Source of the DNA: Clarkia xantiana subsp. parviflora
Taxonomy: Eukaryota > Streptophyta > Magnoliopsida > Myrtales > Onagraceae
DNA: 64,000 nt
Direction of reading: 5' to 3'
Assembly: GCA_036873135.1 (NCBI GenBank)
Contig: JAPTYO010000022.1
Span: 8,647,785 to 8,711,784, forward strand
Position 1 is the stretch's first letter. Each line of letters starts with the position of its first letter. The notes below the pieces were generated by a model. That model did not search any database and was not told the origin of the DNA. It saw only the letters and a list, made by a program, of their open reading frames with translations. The translations under genes and the position numbers were made by a program. Below are positions 44,221 to 57,265 of the stretch, piece by piece.

Positions 44221-46164
44221 CGGATTATGGGAGCATTAGAAGTGAGGCCACCATGGGGAACCTTAGAAGAACAAGGCTTAATCCTGGTAGGAAGAGAGCG
44301 ATGCGACGACCTTTAGCTCCTAAAGCACGCCTGATAATAGAAAAACGCAGTCCATCAGAAATTACCAATCCCATCTCAAGACATTATACAACATCCATCA
44401 AGACCGACCTACTTAAGAGAACGTCCCAAAGTGCATTAAGATCAAATGCCTAATATGGGGGGAAAAGACACATGCATGGACAATACTACTTGTAAAAGGG
44501 AGGACTATGACGAATAAAAGCATGGAAAACAATCCTAAAGGGGAGGAATAAGTAAAAACACCTCAACACTACCTAAGGGAGAGAAAAGAAGAACAAAACA
44601 TCCTCCATAGGGGTATGTATCAACTACACAATCCTAAGCAAAACACTGAAACAACCCAAACAACAAGCTGCTACCAAGTCCCAAAGGGGGAAACACCCAT
44701 ATAAAATCATCATGAAGACATCCTCTTTATTGTACAAAGTCCAACAACCACAAGGTCGGAGGTCGAAGAGAAAAAGTAAGGAAGGAGCCTCCACTAAGCT
44801 CTCAAACAATCATCAATAGCCTAATCAGACGCCTATCAGACCATCATCGAGTCAAGCAAAGGTTAAAGCCGTTGCCTAACTCGGGGGCAAAGCGGGATAC
44901 GCGCCCTATTAAGCAACGGACACCGTCCAGCCCACCCCACAGGCAAGTAAAGAAACTTCAAGGAAGTAACAATCAACACAAGGAGACCGTCAGCAGTAGC
45001 AAACCAGGGGATAAAGCACATGACAAAAGTACCCCAGGAAGAGGAGCAGTAACAAATTAAGTACTATTAACCCTGCCACGACGCACTATGCTAATGCATC
45101 AACGCCAACCTACCCAGGAGTACGTCCCAAAGTGCACAAAGATCGAATGCTTACTACGGGGGCAAAGACACGTGCATGGATGCTACTACTTGCTAAATGA
45201 AGGATTATGGTGGCTAAACAAACATCACAAGCACCCGTAAGGGAGAGATGAACAAGACCATCCCAACACTACCTAAGGTAGCCGGAGGAGGGACCAAACA
45301 CCTACAGCAAGCTATGTAGCAACCAATGGCATGAAAGGAAAAACCTTATATATGAGCTACCAAGCGTAGTCAATACAAGGAATATCCCCTTATATATAAC
45401 AACGTTTCCGCTACGGGGGCACTCACATAGTCATCAGTTACCAAGCGTAACCAGCAAAAGAGGGAACTCCTAAATGTAAAGACATCAAAACACTCACTAC
45501 GGGAGTAGCGATACATACATGGGCTGCCAAGCGTAGTCACCTCGAGGGTTAACCCCCCCCCCCCCTCCCCATGTCCGAAACGCCAAACACACCCACTGTG
45601 AGGGGCAGCTATATATATACAATCTCATAAATGCAGGTTTCGCAATTAATGCAAGGGATAACCCCCCAACGTTTGAAGCATGCCTACTACGGGGGAAACC
45701 ATATATGATACAGCTCTATATGCACAGGTCACAGAGCATGAGAAACACAAGGACCAAACCTCCTCATATGGAGGAGCAAGGTGTGCACACAGCGGAGGCA
45801 GCCTCAGCACTGAGCCACGAAGGCAAAATCAGCATCCGGGAAGCCTCGAGAACATATCACATGAAAATCCACAAGGGAAGAGGTCCCTTAACCTACACGA
45901 AGGGAGTAATGATCCAACATATATAAAGGGAACAGCCTTCTACATATATTTATTAAAACTCATTTATACGAAGGGTAAGATGAGGAATTTTAACCACTCT
46001 CACCTCCATCTATATAGAGTGAACTGCAGGGATAAGGTTAAAGGACGATGCCCACACTCCGACGAACGGGGAGACAACCGCCATGCCAATTAAAGGCCAA
46101 AGCTAGAAGATCATACTCGCACCCTCACAAACGGAGTGCAACACCGCTCCCAAAGTACCCTATC
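44221..46164. other. Remainder of element D, non-coding and repeat-rich
   Basis: Two similar blocks, about 44435-44600 and 45118-45260, share 'gggggcaaagacacgtgcatggatgctactact'-like sequence and 'cctcaacactacctaagg'. CTCGGGGGCAAAG at 44880 resembles a polypurine tract. A C run (45557-45570) and ATATATA at 45610-45620 are simple repeats. No gene and no clear 3' LTR are visible. Confidence 0.45.
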
Positions 46165-46517
46165 GGCTGTAAGAGCAAAGGAAAAGAAAAGGCGAAAAAA
46201 ATTCCACCTCTCGCGAAGCGTGGAAAAAACAACGTCATTCAGGGAACCAATTATGACGACTTCTACAGTCCTTGGAGAATGAAGGTGGAAGAAACAAATG
46301 TCAAACTCCCGGAAACCTAGCTTCCCCGTCCACTCGAGCCAATGACTACCTTCCTTGGCAAGAACGTTGAAGAACGATGCAAGCACCATAAAACTGGGGG
46401 GCATAACGCCAACATTTGTTCATCCCCAAGGGAGGAGGTTGAAGAGCATAACACGCTAAATGCATTGAGGAACTATGTGGCACGTGGCAGAATCAACTTG
46501 CCGACATGTCACCTATG
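46165..46517 (+). pseudogene. C2 copy 1 gag remnant with large internal deletion
   Basis: PPLAKRGKNNVIQG (matching PPPAKRGVINVIHG of C gag) is followed almost at once by KVEETNVKLPE and, in another frame, by TTFLGKNVEERCKHHKTGGH, which belong to the end of Gag' in C. The protease and most of both gag domains have been deleted. The same junction is present in copy 2 at 54300-54600, so the deletion predates the duplication. Confidence 0.7.
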
Positions 46518-48990
46518 AAGACGTCAAACACATCATCAATCCCTTTATCTCCTTTTTTGCATATCTACTTTAAGTCCTTTTAGATTAAGTACAACTTATG
46601 TTTATTAGCCTTAGTATATTTAAAAAAAGAGCGATCAGTTGATGCCTTCCTGTAATCCGTTGTATGAACTCCAAAATATCTAATGAAGGTTAAATCTACT
46701 TTCGTAGGTACCTTATTGCACTATGCTCATTACTTTGGAATAAAACCAAAAGCAACGCACATATTAATCGCGTCAAGAACACAAGCTATCGCTCTAGGAA
46801 CAACAAACGTCTTAGGCCATATATCACCCATATGTTTGTTTCAACACCAAGCGTCGCCCTCAAAAGACGATATCTTCAACTAATACAAGGTTCAGGTAAC
46901 ACGCGTTATTGCTAAAGGTAAACTCAGGTATGAGATAACAACTTCACAAAAGTACTACTATGAATAAAGCATACCACTCAAGTATGACAACTACTCAGGG
47001 TAGCCTGGTTTAGTCAAAACAGAATCCAAGCTGAACGGAACAGACTAGTTGCGAATAGTCTGATCCAGTCATATTGGCATTACAGGCGATAGAGCCATAG
47101 CAGGAGATTTAAACTCCATTCTATTCCTTAACCAATATATACCTCAAAGTATTGCGACTAATTTGAGACAGGTTATATGTACATTCAAGAGACATCTCAA
47201 TGACACATCTTATCTGGAGAACTACACTAGGAGGAGCTGTATGCAACACTCTCTGGAATTCTCTATCTACGGACATTCTACTTAGGCATCTAAGGAAAGT
47301 AATGGTCGTGTATATATCATTTCCATCATCACAACATGTCTCCAAGTTAATTATAACTCGCGACATCTCAGCGAATATTCTACTCAAACATCTGCTCTTC
47401 CGTTGGAAACAATACCAATCAACGATCATATATATGTATGTGCATCACACTAAGGAAGCATCGACGCGTATCGATTAAAGCATGCATACAGCAATGCATA
47501 GTCTCTCCTTGTACATACATATTTACAAACACATACAGTGAGTGGTACTTGAAAAGCTCCGCTCCCGACATATCCGCACCTATCATATCTGCACTAAGGG
47601 AAGTTTCCTACTCAACAAAGGGATCCTCGTATCAGATTCCTTTACTCTATTTATTATATGCACTAGTTAAAAAGAAATTCAACAGTCCATATTTTTACAA
47701 ACTTACAAACATTACAACTATCTGACCAAGTGTAACATTGTTCGTAGGTACATACTACACTTTGATTACTACATTGGAATGGCGCCAGGTAGCAACCTTT
47801 GCGCATAATATCTACTTCAACAATACAAGCTAAACACTCTATGTAACGAGGAACTTATGGCATACAACGCCAACATATCTATTATCTACACCAACAAGGA
47901 GTTTATTTCTCCATCTATAACGACGGCTATATCAAGAAGATGTCGGTAACACAAAGCCATCGCGCTATGTGCACAGTTAACTTATATGTGGCGATGACAA
48001 CTTGCGGATTATCTACAAAAAGGAACTTATAAAATTCTCTACTCAAAGTGACGACTATTCCAAATGCGTCAACAACAAGCAATATCTTGGATGAACACCA
48101 AGATTTAGTATCAAAAGTAGATGCTGTGGTATTCTCTTTATAAAGGCAAACCCCATGTTTAATTTTAAAAAATGGCATGCTGCGAAATGCTCTTAGAAGC
48201 AAATCCTCATGTTCATAGCCATTCCTTACATACAAACCAGGATGCGGCACTTAGGTTGGACTGATCACCCCATCGTGGCGGAAGTCCTCTTGTTAGACGA
48301 CAACCCCACATATCTACAAAGTATGTATATCCCTCTTAAGGGTTCATACGCCGTGAAGATACATTCCTTGTTAGGATGGCTTCATGGATACTCAAACTAT
48401 ACATATCCTCTTAAGGATGCAGACATAAGGAAGACCCCCTTAAGTGGGTAGGCGTCATTCAAAAACGCTAGCAGGAGCGCACCCTGTTTGAAAAACTCAT
48501 CAAACTTACAAGTAGAGTCTTTTACAACGTCACCTTAGAGTGGAAATATGAGACGGTATAAACTTAAGTTTTTCTTCGTCAAGACAACACTCCTACATGT
48601 CAAGGGCCAAGTGCCAAGTTCATTACTACATGCAGTGCTACAAGTACCAAGTGTACATATCATGCCATGCCTTGGAAATTTTTCAAGAGGGGCGCTAATA
48701 ACACCCTGCAATGCGCAAGTCGCAATATTGGATGTTTATCCATTATAACAACGAGATCAATCTCATCATGCTCATCATCTAAGGATATATGTCTCATCAT
48801 GCAAGTCCAATACATACGGATAGTGGAAATAACTCAAGGGTTCAACATGCTGGAAGTAGACAAATTAATACCAACCAGGAGTGCGATATAAATCTTCAAC
48901 ATGGCCGCGACAAGAAGCAATGCATGCATCAAAATCAGCCATATTCAAGTTCAAACTTCAAGTGGGATGAAGTAAACAACTCTTACCTCA
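46518..48990 (+). other. C2 copy 1 non-coding region
   Basis: Inverted counterpart of 24340-25860 in C and a direct counterpart of 54621-56940 in copy 2. For example the block GAGCGCACCCTGTTTGAAAA at 48474 also occurs at 56609 and, inverted, near 24890. No ORF appears functional. Confidence 0.65.
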
Positions 48991-49640
48991 ATGGGAGGAA
49001 CGCACCTCCTTGGGCCGGTCCCTCGACCGGGGGGCAGAAAGCGCCACCGCACGACCCTCAACTCCATTCCATTTATCGCAAGAAGGAGTTGGCACGGTCA
49101 CACTCGGCATAGAGAACTAAGAATCGCTCGAGGAACGCGCCCCTGCGACGGATCTTTTGAATTGTGTTAAAGCCAGGAATTACAACCATGCGTTCAGTCG
49201 CATGTACGGAGCAACCTGAAACAAAAGCAACATGAAAGAAACAACTTGGAAAATTAACAAGTTCAAAGAAGATACAATGAGGTACCTTACTCACAAGTGT
49301 TTTACTGCAACCATGTCTGGAGACTCTAGAATAGCGGGGGCAATGGGACGTACATCTTTTCCAATAAGTGGATTACCATGTACATCGGCTGTCTTCAAAG
49401 ACGAGCTTTCTCCATCAGTCCGACCTACATTGCAATATGATACAAGTTATAAGGATCATCAACATACCAAATCTTTGGAAGGAAGTATATGAATACCGAC
49501 ATCAATTAATCAAGCAGAGACGTCAACATCTACACTTGGTGCATTGTTTAGCAGCTCAATCATGTCGACATCCGGACATAGAGTTACTCGCAGAATGAGA
49601 ATAGTGGTCTTACTCATGATAACAAGGAAAAAATATTTTC
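48991..49640 (-). pseudogene. C2 antisense-gene trace
   Basis: The minus strand at 48991-49090 has CTTTCTGCCCCCCGGTCGAGGG, matching the element C exon near 23340, preceded by exon-like pieces to about 49640. The coiled-coil exons present in C are deleted here. Frames are broken. Confidence 0.5.
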
Positions 49641-50456
49641 TAAAGTATTTTACTATGACAGCCGACGACATGCTCCATATCTCTACATCAAGTCTATGGA
49701 TACAGCGTGCATAGCAATGGATATAGGAAAAATTCTAAGTATGGGGGCAAGTGCACGCATAAAAGCGTGTACATAAGAGCACGCGCATACAGCTGTCGAC
49801 ATATGGCAAAGTGTCGACTATCAAGTGATATGTTCTAAGTGTTCCACTATGTCAGCAATCGACACATAACAAGGTGTCGACCATCAAGGAATATTTTCTA
49901 AGTGTTTTGCTCAGGATGACAGTTAGCATATGGCAAGCGGTCAGCATGCTACTAAGTGTCAACATGCTACTACATTTCAACATACAACAAGCCGGCAGCA
50001 TACTATCAAATATCTATGTACGACAAGGTGCCGGCATGAAGCAAGATTTGGCTGAAATATTTTCTAAGTATTTCACTTACGACATGGGACTATATGGGAC
50101 AAGAAACCAACTATATGCGACAAGAAACCAACCGTCAGAAAATATTGTCTAAGTACTCCTTTGATGTCAACAATCAACAGGCGGCACTGAATCAACTATC
50201 TAAGAGCATTCTCCAAGTATACTAGCATGACGATGGATAATGTACATCAAGTGGCAAACATCAACTACTACGAAATATTTCTAAGTGTTTCCGTGCCGGC
50301 GGACGACAAGAATCATAGGACTACATCAATGGTAACAAGTACTAGATATGATTGAAATATATTCCAAGTGTTTTAGCATGTTTGCAGACAATGACCGACA
50401 GTCTATACATGATGCTCAAACATACATTGCCTAAGCTATTATTGCCAACATACAAC
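49641..50456 (+). other. C2 region corresponding to the antisense promoter side
   Basis: Inverted counterpart of about 13750-14300 in C, built of recurring 'aatattttctaagtgtttt' words. No gene seen. Confidence 0.55.
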
Positions 50457-52154
50457 TATCGGACCTAAAATTTGACCTAGGGCGATTAACGTTTTGAAAA
50501 CGTGCAATTTTGAAAAGAGTCGCCACTAGTTAATTATTAGGCTAACTAGAATCCTAAATTACCTAAGCGAATAACTAATTAAACACCTAGGTAATAAATC
50601 AGTCTACGATCAGAAATACGAGTTCGGGGGTTCTGTTACGAATTAAAACTCATGGAATTAATCATGCCCTTTCGGTACTCGATTCAAAAATTTGCCAATT
50701 TTCATCGTTAATTAATTACGAATTAGTTATGCATACGAACGACCTAATAACACTAACGATTAGCACATAAAATCAAATTAACGCGAACTAACATGAGGAA
50801 TATGTACATTTACTATTTATTATTTCAATTAATCTAAATTAATTAAGATATAATGAAATATCCATAATTAACCTTTTTATTGTTTAATTAACCTATATTA
50901 ATCAATATTCAGATTATTCACGTCAAATTAAATCTAACATAACATAATAAAATAAACAATACTTACAACATGGAGTTAGTATTATTTACATACAAACTAA
51001 ATTAAAATCAACCTAATTATTTCAACATATTAATAGTTAATAAAAAAATAGATAAATTAAATCAGTAAATAAATAAAATAAAATAAAATAAAATAAAATA
51101 AAATAAGAAGAGCAGCGTGACCTGCAGCAGGGAGTCACAGCACGGACGGCCAGGGCAGCGGCGGCGAGACGTCCGGCAGGCAGGGCTCGATGGACGGGGA
51201 CTAGGCGGGGGTCCTGGTCTTCGTCGGATTTTTCCGAGACGGCACTGGTGCGAGGACGGGGCATGGGATGGGCAGATCTGGCACAACAGTAGGGACAGAG
51301 GGCACGGCGACGGGCAGATCTGGCACAGCAGCAGGTACGGCACGGGAGAGGTTTCGGATGGCTCGGGGCGGCGCAGGGCGGTGATGACGGAGGGAGTGGC
51401 TGGAGTGCGTCGTGGCGAACGCCGTGCGGAGCTCTGGGACGACGTAGGGCGGTGGCCTGGCGAACGGCAGCTGTGGCTTGGCCATAGTCGGGGTTTGGCC
51501 GGCGAAATTCTTTAGAGAGAGAGAGAGAGGATATCGTCGGAGGTGGTTGTCAGCGGTACGACCGGAGGGTGGCGGTCGCTGGTGGCTGCCGGCGGGTGCT
51601 GGTCGGATGGTGGTCCGGCCACCGGTGGACCTCGTCAGCACGGTGGGGAGAATTACAGACCCCAAAAAAAAAAAAAAAAACTTTTTCTGAGCACTAGAAG
51701 ACGAAATCGCACAGAACCCGAAAATAATGTATTATTGCTTCTTTTTGGTGTTTTTCTGTGTGTTTTACAATGTAACCTAGACCCCTATTTATACTAAAAA
51801 CCTAGTCTAGATTACAGATAAAATTCAAATAAAAAATTCTAACAGATAATTATTCTAGAGAATATTCCTAAGGATATTTATCTTTACAGATAATTATTTT
51901 TTTGAATAAAAAATAATATCTGGAGATAAATATCTTACAGATAATTTTCTAAAACTAAAAACCTAATTATTATATATATATATTTAAATTATTCTGAAAA
52001 TATTAAATAAATTTGAAATAATTTAAAATATATTTTTTAATAATTTCCCTAATGTGCCCTTGAGCGTTTTTGGAGACTTTGTGGCTTGACGCGTCCAGAA
52101 TTTGACGTATCATGTGTAACGTCGTTACGTCCGGGTCAAAATCGAGTGTTTACA
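50457..52154 (-). repeat. Solo LTR of an unrelated element (1698 bp) with 5 bp duplication
   Basis: Removing it restores the element C-type sequence 'acatacaaccattgac'. ACAAC flanks it at 50452-50456 and 52155-52159. Ends on the plus strand are TATCGG...TTTACA, so one terminus carries G to A at the TG. A TATA box (TATAAATAGG) on the minus strand near 51784-51795 sets the orientation. It contains an (AAAAT)n run at 51070-51108, a G+C-rich block 51110-51650 that opens chance ORFs, and a poly-A run at 51665. No PBS, polypurine tract or internal coding region is present. Confidence 0.8.
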
Positions 52155-53471
52155 ACAACCATTGACAGCCATGTACGTACAACTAGAGATCATCAATATC
52201 GAGCAAACTAAAACAACAACTAAGGCATGGAACAACATGTCGGCAATGAACACTGTGCATAAGGGAAGTATAACGATTCAATTGCACTCTTATAAATTTT
52301 TCAGCGCCTAGAAAAATTTTGGGCGATTTGAGGCTAAGTATTCTAGTGCATTTTATCAAACACCTTGTATGCATGTTAAGATAAGCTAAGTACATGGTGA
52401 TTTCAAGACTAAATCAAGGCCAAACAAGGTCATGAAAGGTCCAGCCATGTACCAAATTGGACTCACCGACACTAAGAAAGTTCGAATTACTTCTCGCCGT
52501 CACCTGAGGATCCACGCGCCACCGCTGCAAGTCCACGCGCCGCCCCTCCTTCTTCACGCGCCGTCGTGGTCTCCTCCTTGCCCGGATTAAATCTTGATCG
52601 ATGTCAAATATGATGTAACCACTCCAAATTCACACCTCCACGAGTTCCCTCTTCAACAAGCAAGGAGAGCTTCTTGGAAAATTATTAAGGGAAGGATGTA
52701 AGTTAGTGACTACTCTATCTCCTAACTCTCATTAATAGTGTCTACACCATGTGCTAAGGACTAAACTAATATTTATTTTTGCTTAAGTCCCTAGTATCAT
52801 GTATGAGCATGTTTACATCTCTCCTATGCGTGCATTACATACATGCTCCTTAATGTTGCATGACGTGCTACGTACGATCATTATCGCATGTTGCGTACGT
52901 ACAGACTTTTATGCATGTTATAATTTTTATGTGTACGTGATGCTAACTCGTGTTTGTTATGTGATTATTTTTATGATTTAAGTATGAATTGTATGTTTAC
53001 ATCATATTACATGCTTGCATCATTTTATATGCTTACATCATGCTTCATGCTGACAAGCATGCTCTCCAATTTTATATTGCTCTAAGTATTTTGCTTATTG
53101 CACAAATACGTCATCCATGTGCTATGTTGTCATCTCTATGTTAACATCACGCTACACGTTCACGTCACGTACCTAGTTGATACCGCGTTGCATGATTACT
53201 TATTATCACAATGATTTCGCTTATCACATGTCATTATGAATAAGTCGTTAACTGCACATTGTTATATATATATATACCGTCAATTACGCTAACCCTGTGA
53301 ATAGATTGTGTACGTACATCGGAAAAGTAGAAATGGACGAATCTGTGCTCCGCGCACTCGATTGACAAACAGGCCACCCCTGAGGTCAGTGCCGAACCTA
53401 AATTGGACGAATATCCTATCTTAAATAGAGTCAAACATGGGTTTTGAACCGCAACTTGACTCGGGGGCAAG
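52155..53471 (+). other. C2 3' interior and polypurine tract
   Basis: Inverted match to 12422-13750 in C, including the G+C-rich leader-like patch (52490-52600). It ends in ACTTGACTCGGGGGCAAG at 53455-53471, the polypurine tract. Confidence 0.7.
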
Positions 53472-54137
53472 TGTTGGATATATGTCCAATACGGGTTCGT
53501 ATTTACATTTTGGACCTCGCAAACATGCTAAAATCACAAAACGGACCCTACCGTAGTCACCCTGGGTCAAAACGGTTCAGATGCGCGTCGCACTCGAACC
53601 AGGGACCTTCGGATTGCTATGGCAATCCGGACCGGTCCAGATTGTCCGGCAATCTGGACCGTGTCGAATATCGACAGGGTCCAGGTTACCGACTTGTACT
53701 GCGAGTATACACCTATTTTTTCTATGTACGTGAAGATAGCGCGCATATAGCCAATCTCGATGTCGGTAAGCGCTTTCCTGTATACCGACATCAAACCGGG
53801 CAAAATTCTCAAGTTTCCAATAAATAGGGGCCTGGATCTCCCATTTCAACAAGTTAACTGGAAACTCTGGAGAATTGGGTATTTCTGCTCTGACCTCTCT
53901 GTAGAACTTTCTCTCTCTAAAAATACTGACTTTAGCATCGGAGAGGGCACAACCAGCACCACCCCCCCTCTCCAAGCTGGTTATCGCCTGCTCTGCAGGG
54001 CCCGGTGTTTAGAAGATTGAGACAGAGATCGAAGATAGTTCGTGGATCGGGGTGAGAGCCAAAGTTAGTTCGTGGATCGAGGTTCGAGGTCCCTGAAAAA
54101 CAGTTCGAGATATCCCAATTGGAAAAAGATCTCAACA
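53472..54137 (+). repeat. C2 LTR (666 bp)
   Basis: TGTTGGATATATGTCC...AAGATCTCAACA, matching the element C LTRs inverted. It keeps a good structured motif at 53933-53998. Both sides are element interior: a polypurine tract on the left, and a gag fragment starting at VYGHETDNC on the right without a PBS. Confidence 0.88.
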
Positions 54138-57100
54138 AAGTGTATGGCCACGAGACGGACAACTGTGTCAGCCTAAGATTCCATGTAACAGCTTCATCTT
54201 AAAAGGAGAAATGAAGAAGTATATCGACCAAAGCAATAGGCATCAAAAGAAATCTCATGTGGAGTCTTCAGGAAAAGGCAAAGGAAAAGAAAAGGCGAAT
54301 GATAATCCACCTCTCGCGAAGCGTGGGAAAAAAACGTCATTCATGGAACCAATTATAACGAATTCTACAGTCCGTGGAGCACGAAGGTGGAAGAAACAAA
54401 TGTCAAGCTCTCGGAAAACAAGCTTCCCCGTCCACTTGAGACAATGACTTCCTTCCTTGGCAAGAACGTTGAAGAATGGTGCAAGCACCATAAAACTGGG
54501 GGGCATAACACCAACATTTGTTCATCCCCAAGGGTGGAGATCGAAGAGCTTAACACGCTAGATGCACTAAGGAACTATGTGGCACGTGGCAGAATAAACA
54601 TGCCGACAAGTCACCTATGAAGACGTCAAACACATCATCAATCCCTTTATCTCCATTTTTGCATATCTACTTTAAGTCTTCTTAAATTAAGTACAACTTA
54701 TGCTTATTAGCCTTAGTACTCTTCGAAAAGAGCGATCAGTTGACGCCTTCCTGTAATCCGTTGTACGAACTCCAAGTATCTAATGAAGATTAAATCTACT
54801 TTCGTAGGTACCTTATTGCACTATGCTCATTACTTTGGAATAAAACCAAAAGCAACGCACATATTAATCACGTCAACAACACAAGCTATCGCACTAAGAA
54901 CAACAAACGGCTTAGGACATATAACACCCATATATCTATTATCAACACAAAGCATCGCCCTCAAAAGACGATATCTCCTACTTAAACAAGGTCCGGGTAA
55001 CACGCGTTATTGCCAAAGGTAAAATCAGGTATGAGGTAACAACTTCACAAAAAAACTACTATGAATAAAGCAGACCACTCAAGTAGGACAACTACTCAGG
55101 GTAGCCTGATTTAGTCAAAACAAAATCCAAGCTGAACGGAACAGACTAGTCGCGAATAGTCTGATCCAGTCATATTGGCATTGCAGGCGATAGAGCCATA
55201 TGAGGAGATTTATAACTCCATTCTATTTCTTAACCAATATATATCTCAAAGTATTGCGACTAATTTGAGACAGGTTATATGTACATCCAGGAGATGTCTC
55301 AATGACACATCTTATCTAGATAACAACACTAGAAGGAGCTATATGCAACACTCTCTGGAATTCTCTATCTATGGACATTATGCTTAGGCATCTAAGCCAA
55401 GTAATGGTCGCGTATATATCATTTTCATCATCACAACAAGTATCCAAGTTTATTATAACTCGCGACATCTCAGCGAATATTCAACTCAAACATCAGCTCT
55501 TCCCTTGGAAACAATACAAATCAACGATCATATATACGTATATGCATCATACTAAGGAAGCATCGATGCGTATCGACTAAAGGATGCATACAGCAATGCA
55601 TAGTCTCTCCTTGTACGTACATATTCACAAACACATACAGTGGGTGGTACTTGAAAAGCTCCACTCCCGACATGTGCGCACTTGTGGCGTCCGCACCTAT
55701 GACATCTACACTAAGGGAAGTTTCCTACACAACGAAGGGATCCTCGTATCAGATTCCTTTACTCTATTTATTTTATGCATTAGTTAAAAGGAAATCCATA
55801 ACTCCATATTTTTACAAACTTGCAAACATTGCAACTATCTCACAAAGCGCAACCCTGTTCGTAGGTACATACTACATTATGATTACTACATTGGAATTGC
55901 GCCAGGTAGCAACCTATGCGCATAATATCTACTTCAACAATACAAGCTAAGCATTATGATTCAAGGAAGGACTTATGGCATACAATTCCGACATACATAT
56001 TATCTAAATCAACAAGGAAGTTTATTTCTCCATCCAAAATGGCGTCTATCTCAAGAAGGTGTCGGCAACACAAAGCCATCGCGCTATGTGCACAGTCAGC
56101 TTATATGTCGCAATGACAACTTGCGGATTATCTACAATAAGGGACTTATAAAATTTATCTACTCAAAGTGACGGCTATTCCAAAGATTTCAAATACATGC
56201 AATATCTTGGAAAAAAACCAAGGTCTACTATCGAAATGACGACTATTCCAAATGAGTCAACAACAAGCAATATCTTGGATAAACACCAAGATTTACTATC
56301 AAAAATGGCATGCTGCGAAATCCTCTTAGAGGAAAATCTTCATGTTCATAGCCATTCCATGCATACAAACCAGGATGCGGCACTTAGGTGGGACTGATCA
56401 CCCCATCGTGGCGGAAGTCCTCTTGTTAGACAACTACCCCACACATCTACAAAGTATGTACATCCCTCTTAAGGGCCCATACATCATGAAGATACATTCC
56501 TTGATAGGATGGCTTCATGTACACTCAAACTATACATATCCTCTTAAGGATGGAGACATAGGGAAGACATATACCTTAAGTGAGCGGGCTTCATTCAAAA
56601 ACGCTAGCAGGAGCGCACCCTGTTTGAAAAACTCACCAAACTTACAAGTCGAGTCTTGTACAACGTCGGCTTAGAGTGGAATTAAGAGACGGTATAAACT
56701 TAAGTCTTGCTTCGTCAGGACGACACTGCTACAAGTCAAGGGCCAAGTGCCAAGTACATTACTACATGCAATGCTACAAGTACCTAGTGTACGCATCTTG
56801 CCATGCCTTGAAATCTAACCAAGAGGGGCGCTCATAACACTCAACAATGCGCGACATACAGTCGCTACTACGGACATCATGCTCATCATCTAAGGATATC
56901 TATCCTATCTTCCAAGTCCAAAGCATACGGACAACATAGATAACGCAAGGTATGAAATACTACTAACAAGTTATCATGCAATTGTACTATTATTAAAAGC
57001 AGGTCCAAGTGACGAAATACCATACAAGCAAAGACATAAATAGAGATTTATTGAAAACCTCAAAACAACATCAACCCGTTCACAAAGGGTTCCACATGCT

Positions 57101-57265
57101 GGAAGCAGACAACTTAATAACAACCAGGAGGTAACGTCATCTCCAAGGAACTAAGGCAATGAGTTCATAATGTCGACATCAAATGCAATGTCGTCATCCT
57201 CACAAAAAACACGGCAAGAATGGCCGCTTTAATTTCAATGCGACATAACTCTTCAACATGGGCAC
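54138..57265 (+). mobile_element. C2 copy 2: partial interior after the shared LTR
   Basis: Starts in the zinc-knuckle region of gag (VYGHETDNCVSLRF), continues with KKYIDQSNRHQKKS, then the same deletion junction as copy 1 (PPLAKRG, then FLGKNVEEWCKHHKT), and then non-coding sequence nearly identical to 46518-48900. It is cut at 57265 by element E. The gag remnant (54138-54620) is frameshifted. Confidence 0.75.

Larger units (their letters stand above)
32405..46164 (+). mobile_element. Element D: decayed Tat-like element, plus strand
   Basis: Starts with a 5' LTR of the same style as A (TGGTGGATATACGCCC versus TGATGGATATACGCCC) and a PBS remnant. The interior has a degraded gag region, tandem arrays, and antisense-gene relics on the minus strand, in the same order as A but inverted in the window. 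It is interrupted by an intact Copia element. The 3' end is unclear: the sequence passes into the C2 gag fragment near 46165 and no good 3' LTR was found. Confidence 0.65.
46165..54137 (+). mobile_element. Element C2 copy 1: deleted relative of C, plus strand
   Basis: Collinear with the inverted element C interior: gag fragment, the 24336-25860 type non-coding region, an antisense-gene trace, the 12422-14318 type region, polypurine tract and a C-type LTR at its right end. The 5' LTR, PBS and most of gag and protease are missing. A solo LTR interrupts it at 50457-52154. Confidence 0.75.

Noticed and set aside
44879..44930. Possible 3' LTR of element D (CTCGGGGGCAAAG followed by CGGGATACGCGCCC)
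   Set aside because: The tract is good, but the sequence after it resembles the D LTR for only about 15 bases and then diverges; similar tracts recur nearby, so this may be an internal repeat.
51110..51650. Host gene exon suggested by G+C-rich ORFs on both strands
   Set aside because: It lies inside a solo LTR bounded by an exact target duplication. ORFs overlap on opposite strands as expected from composition.
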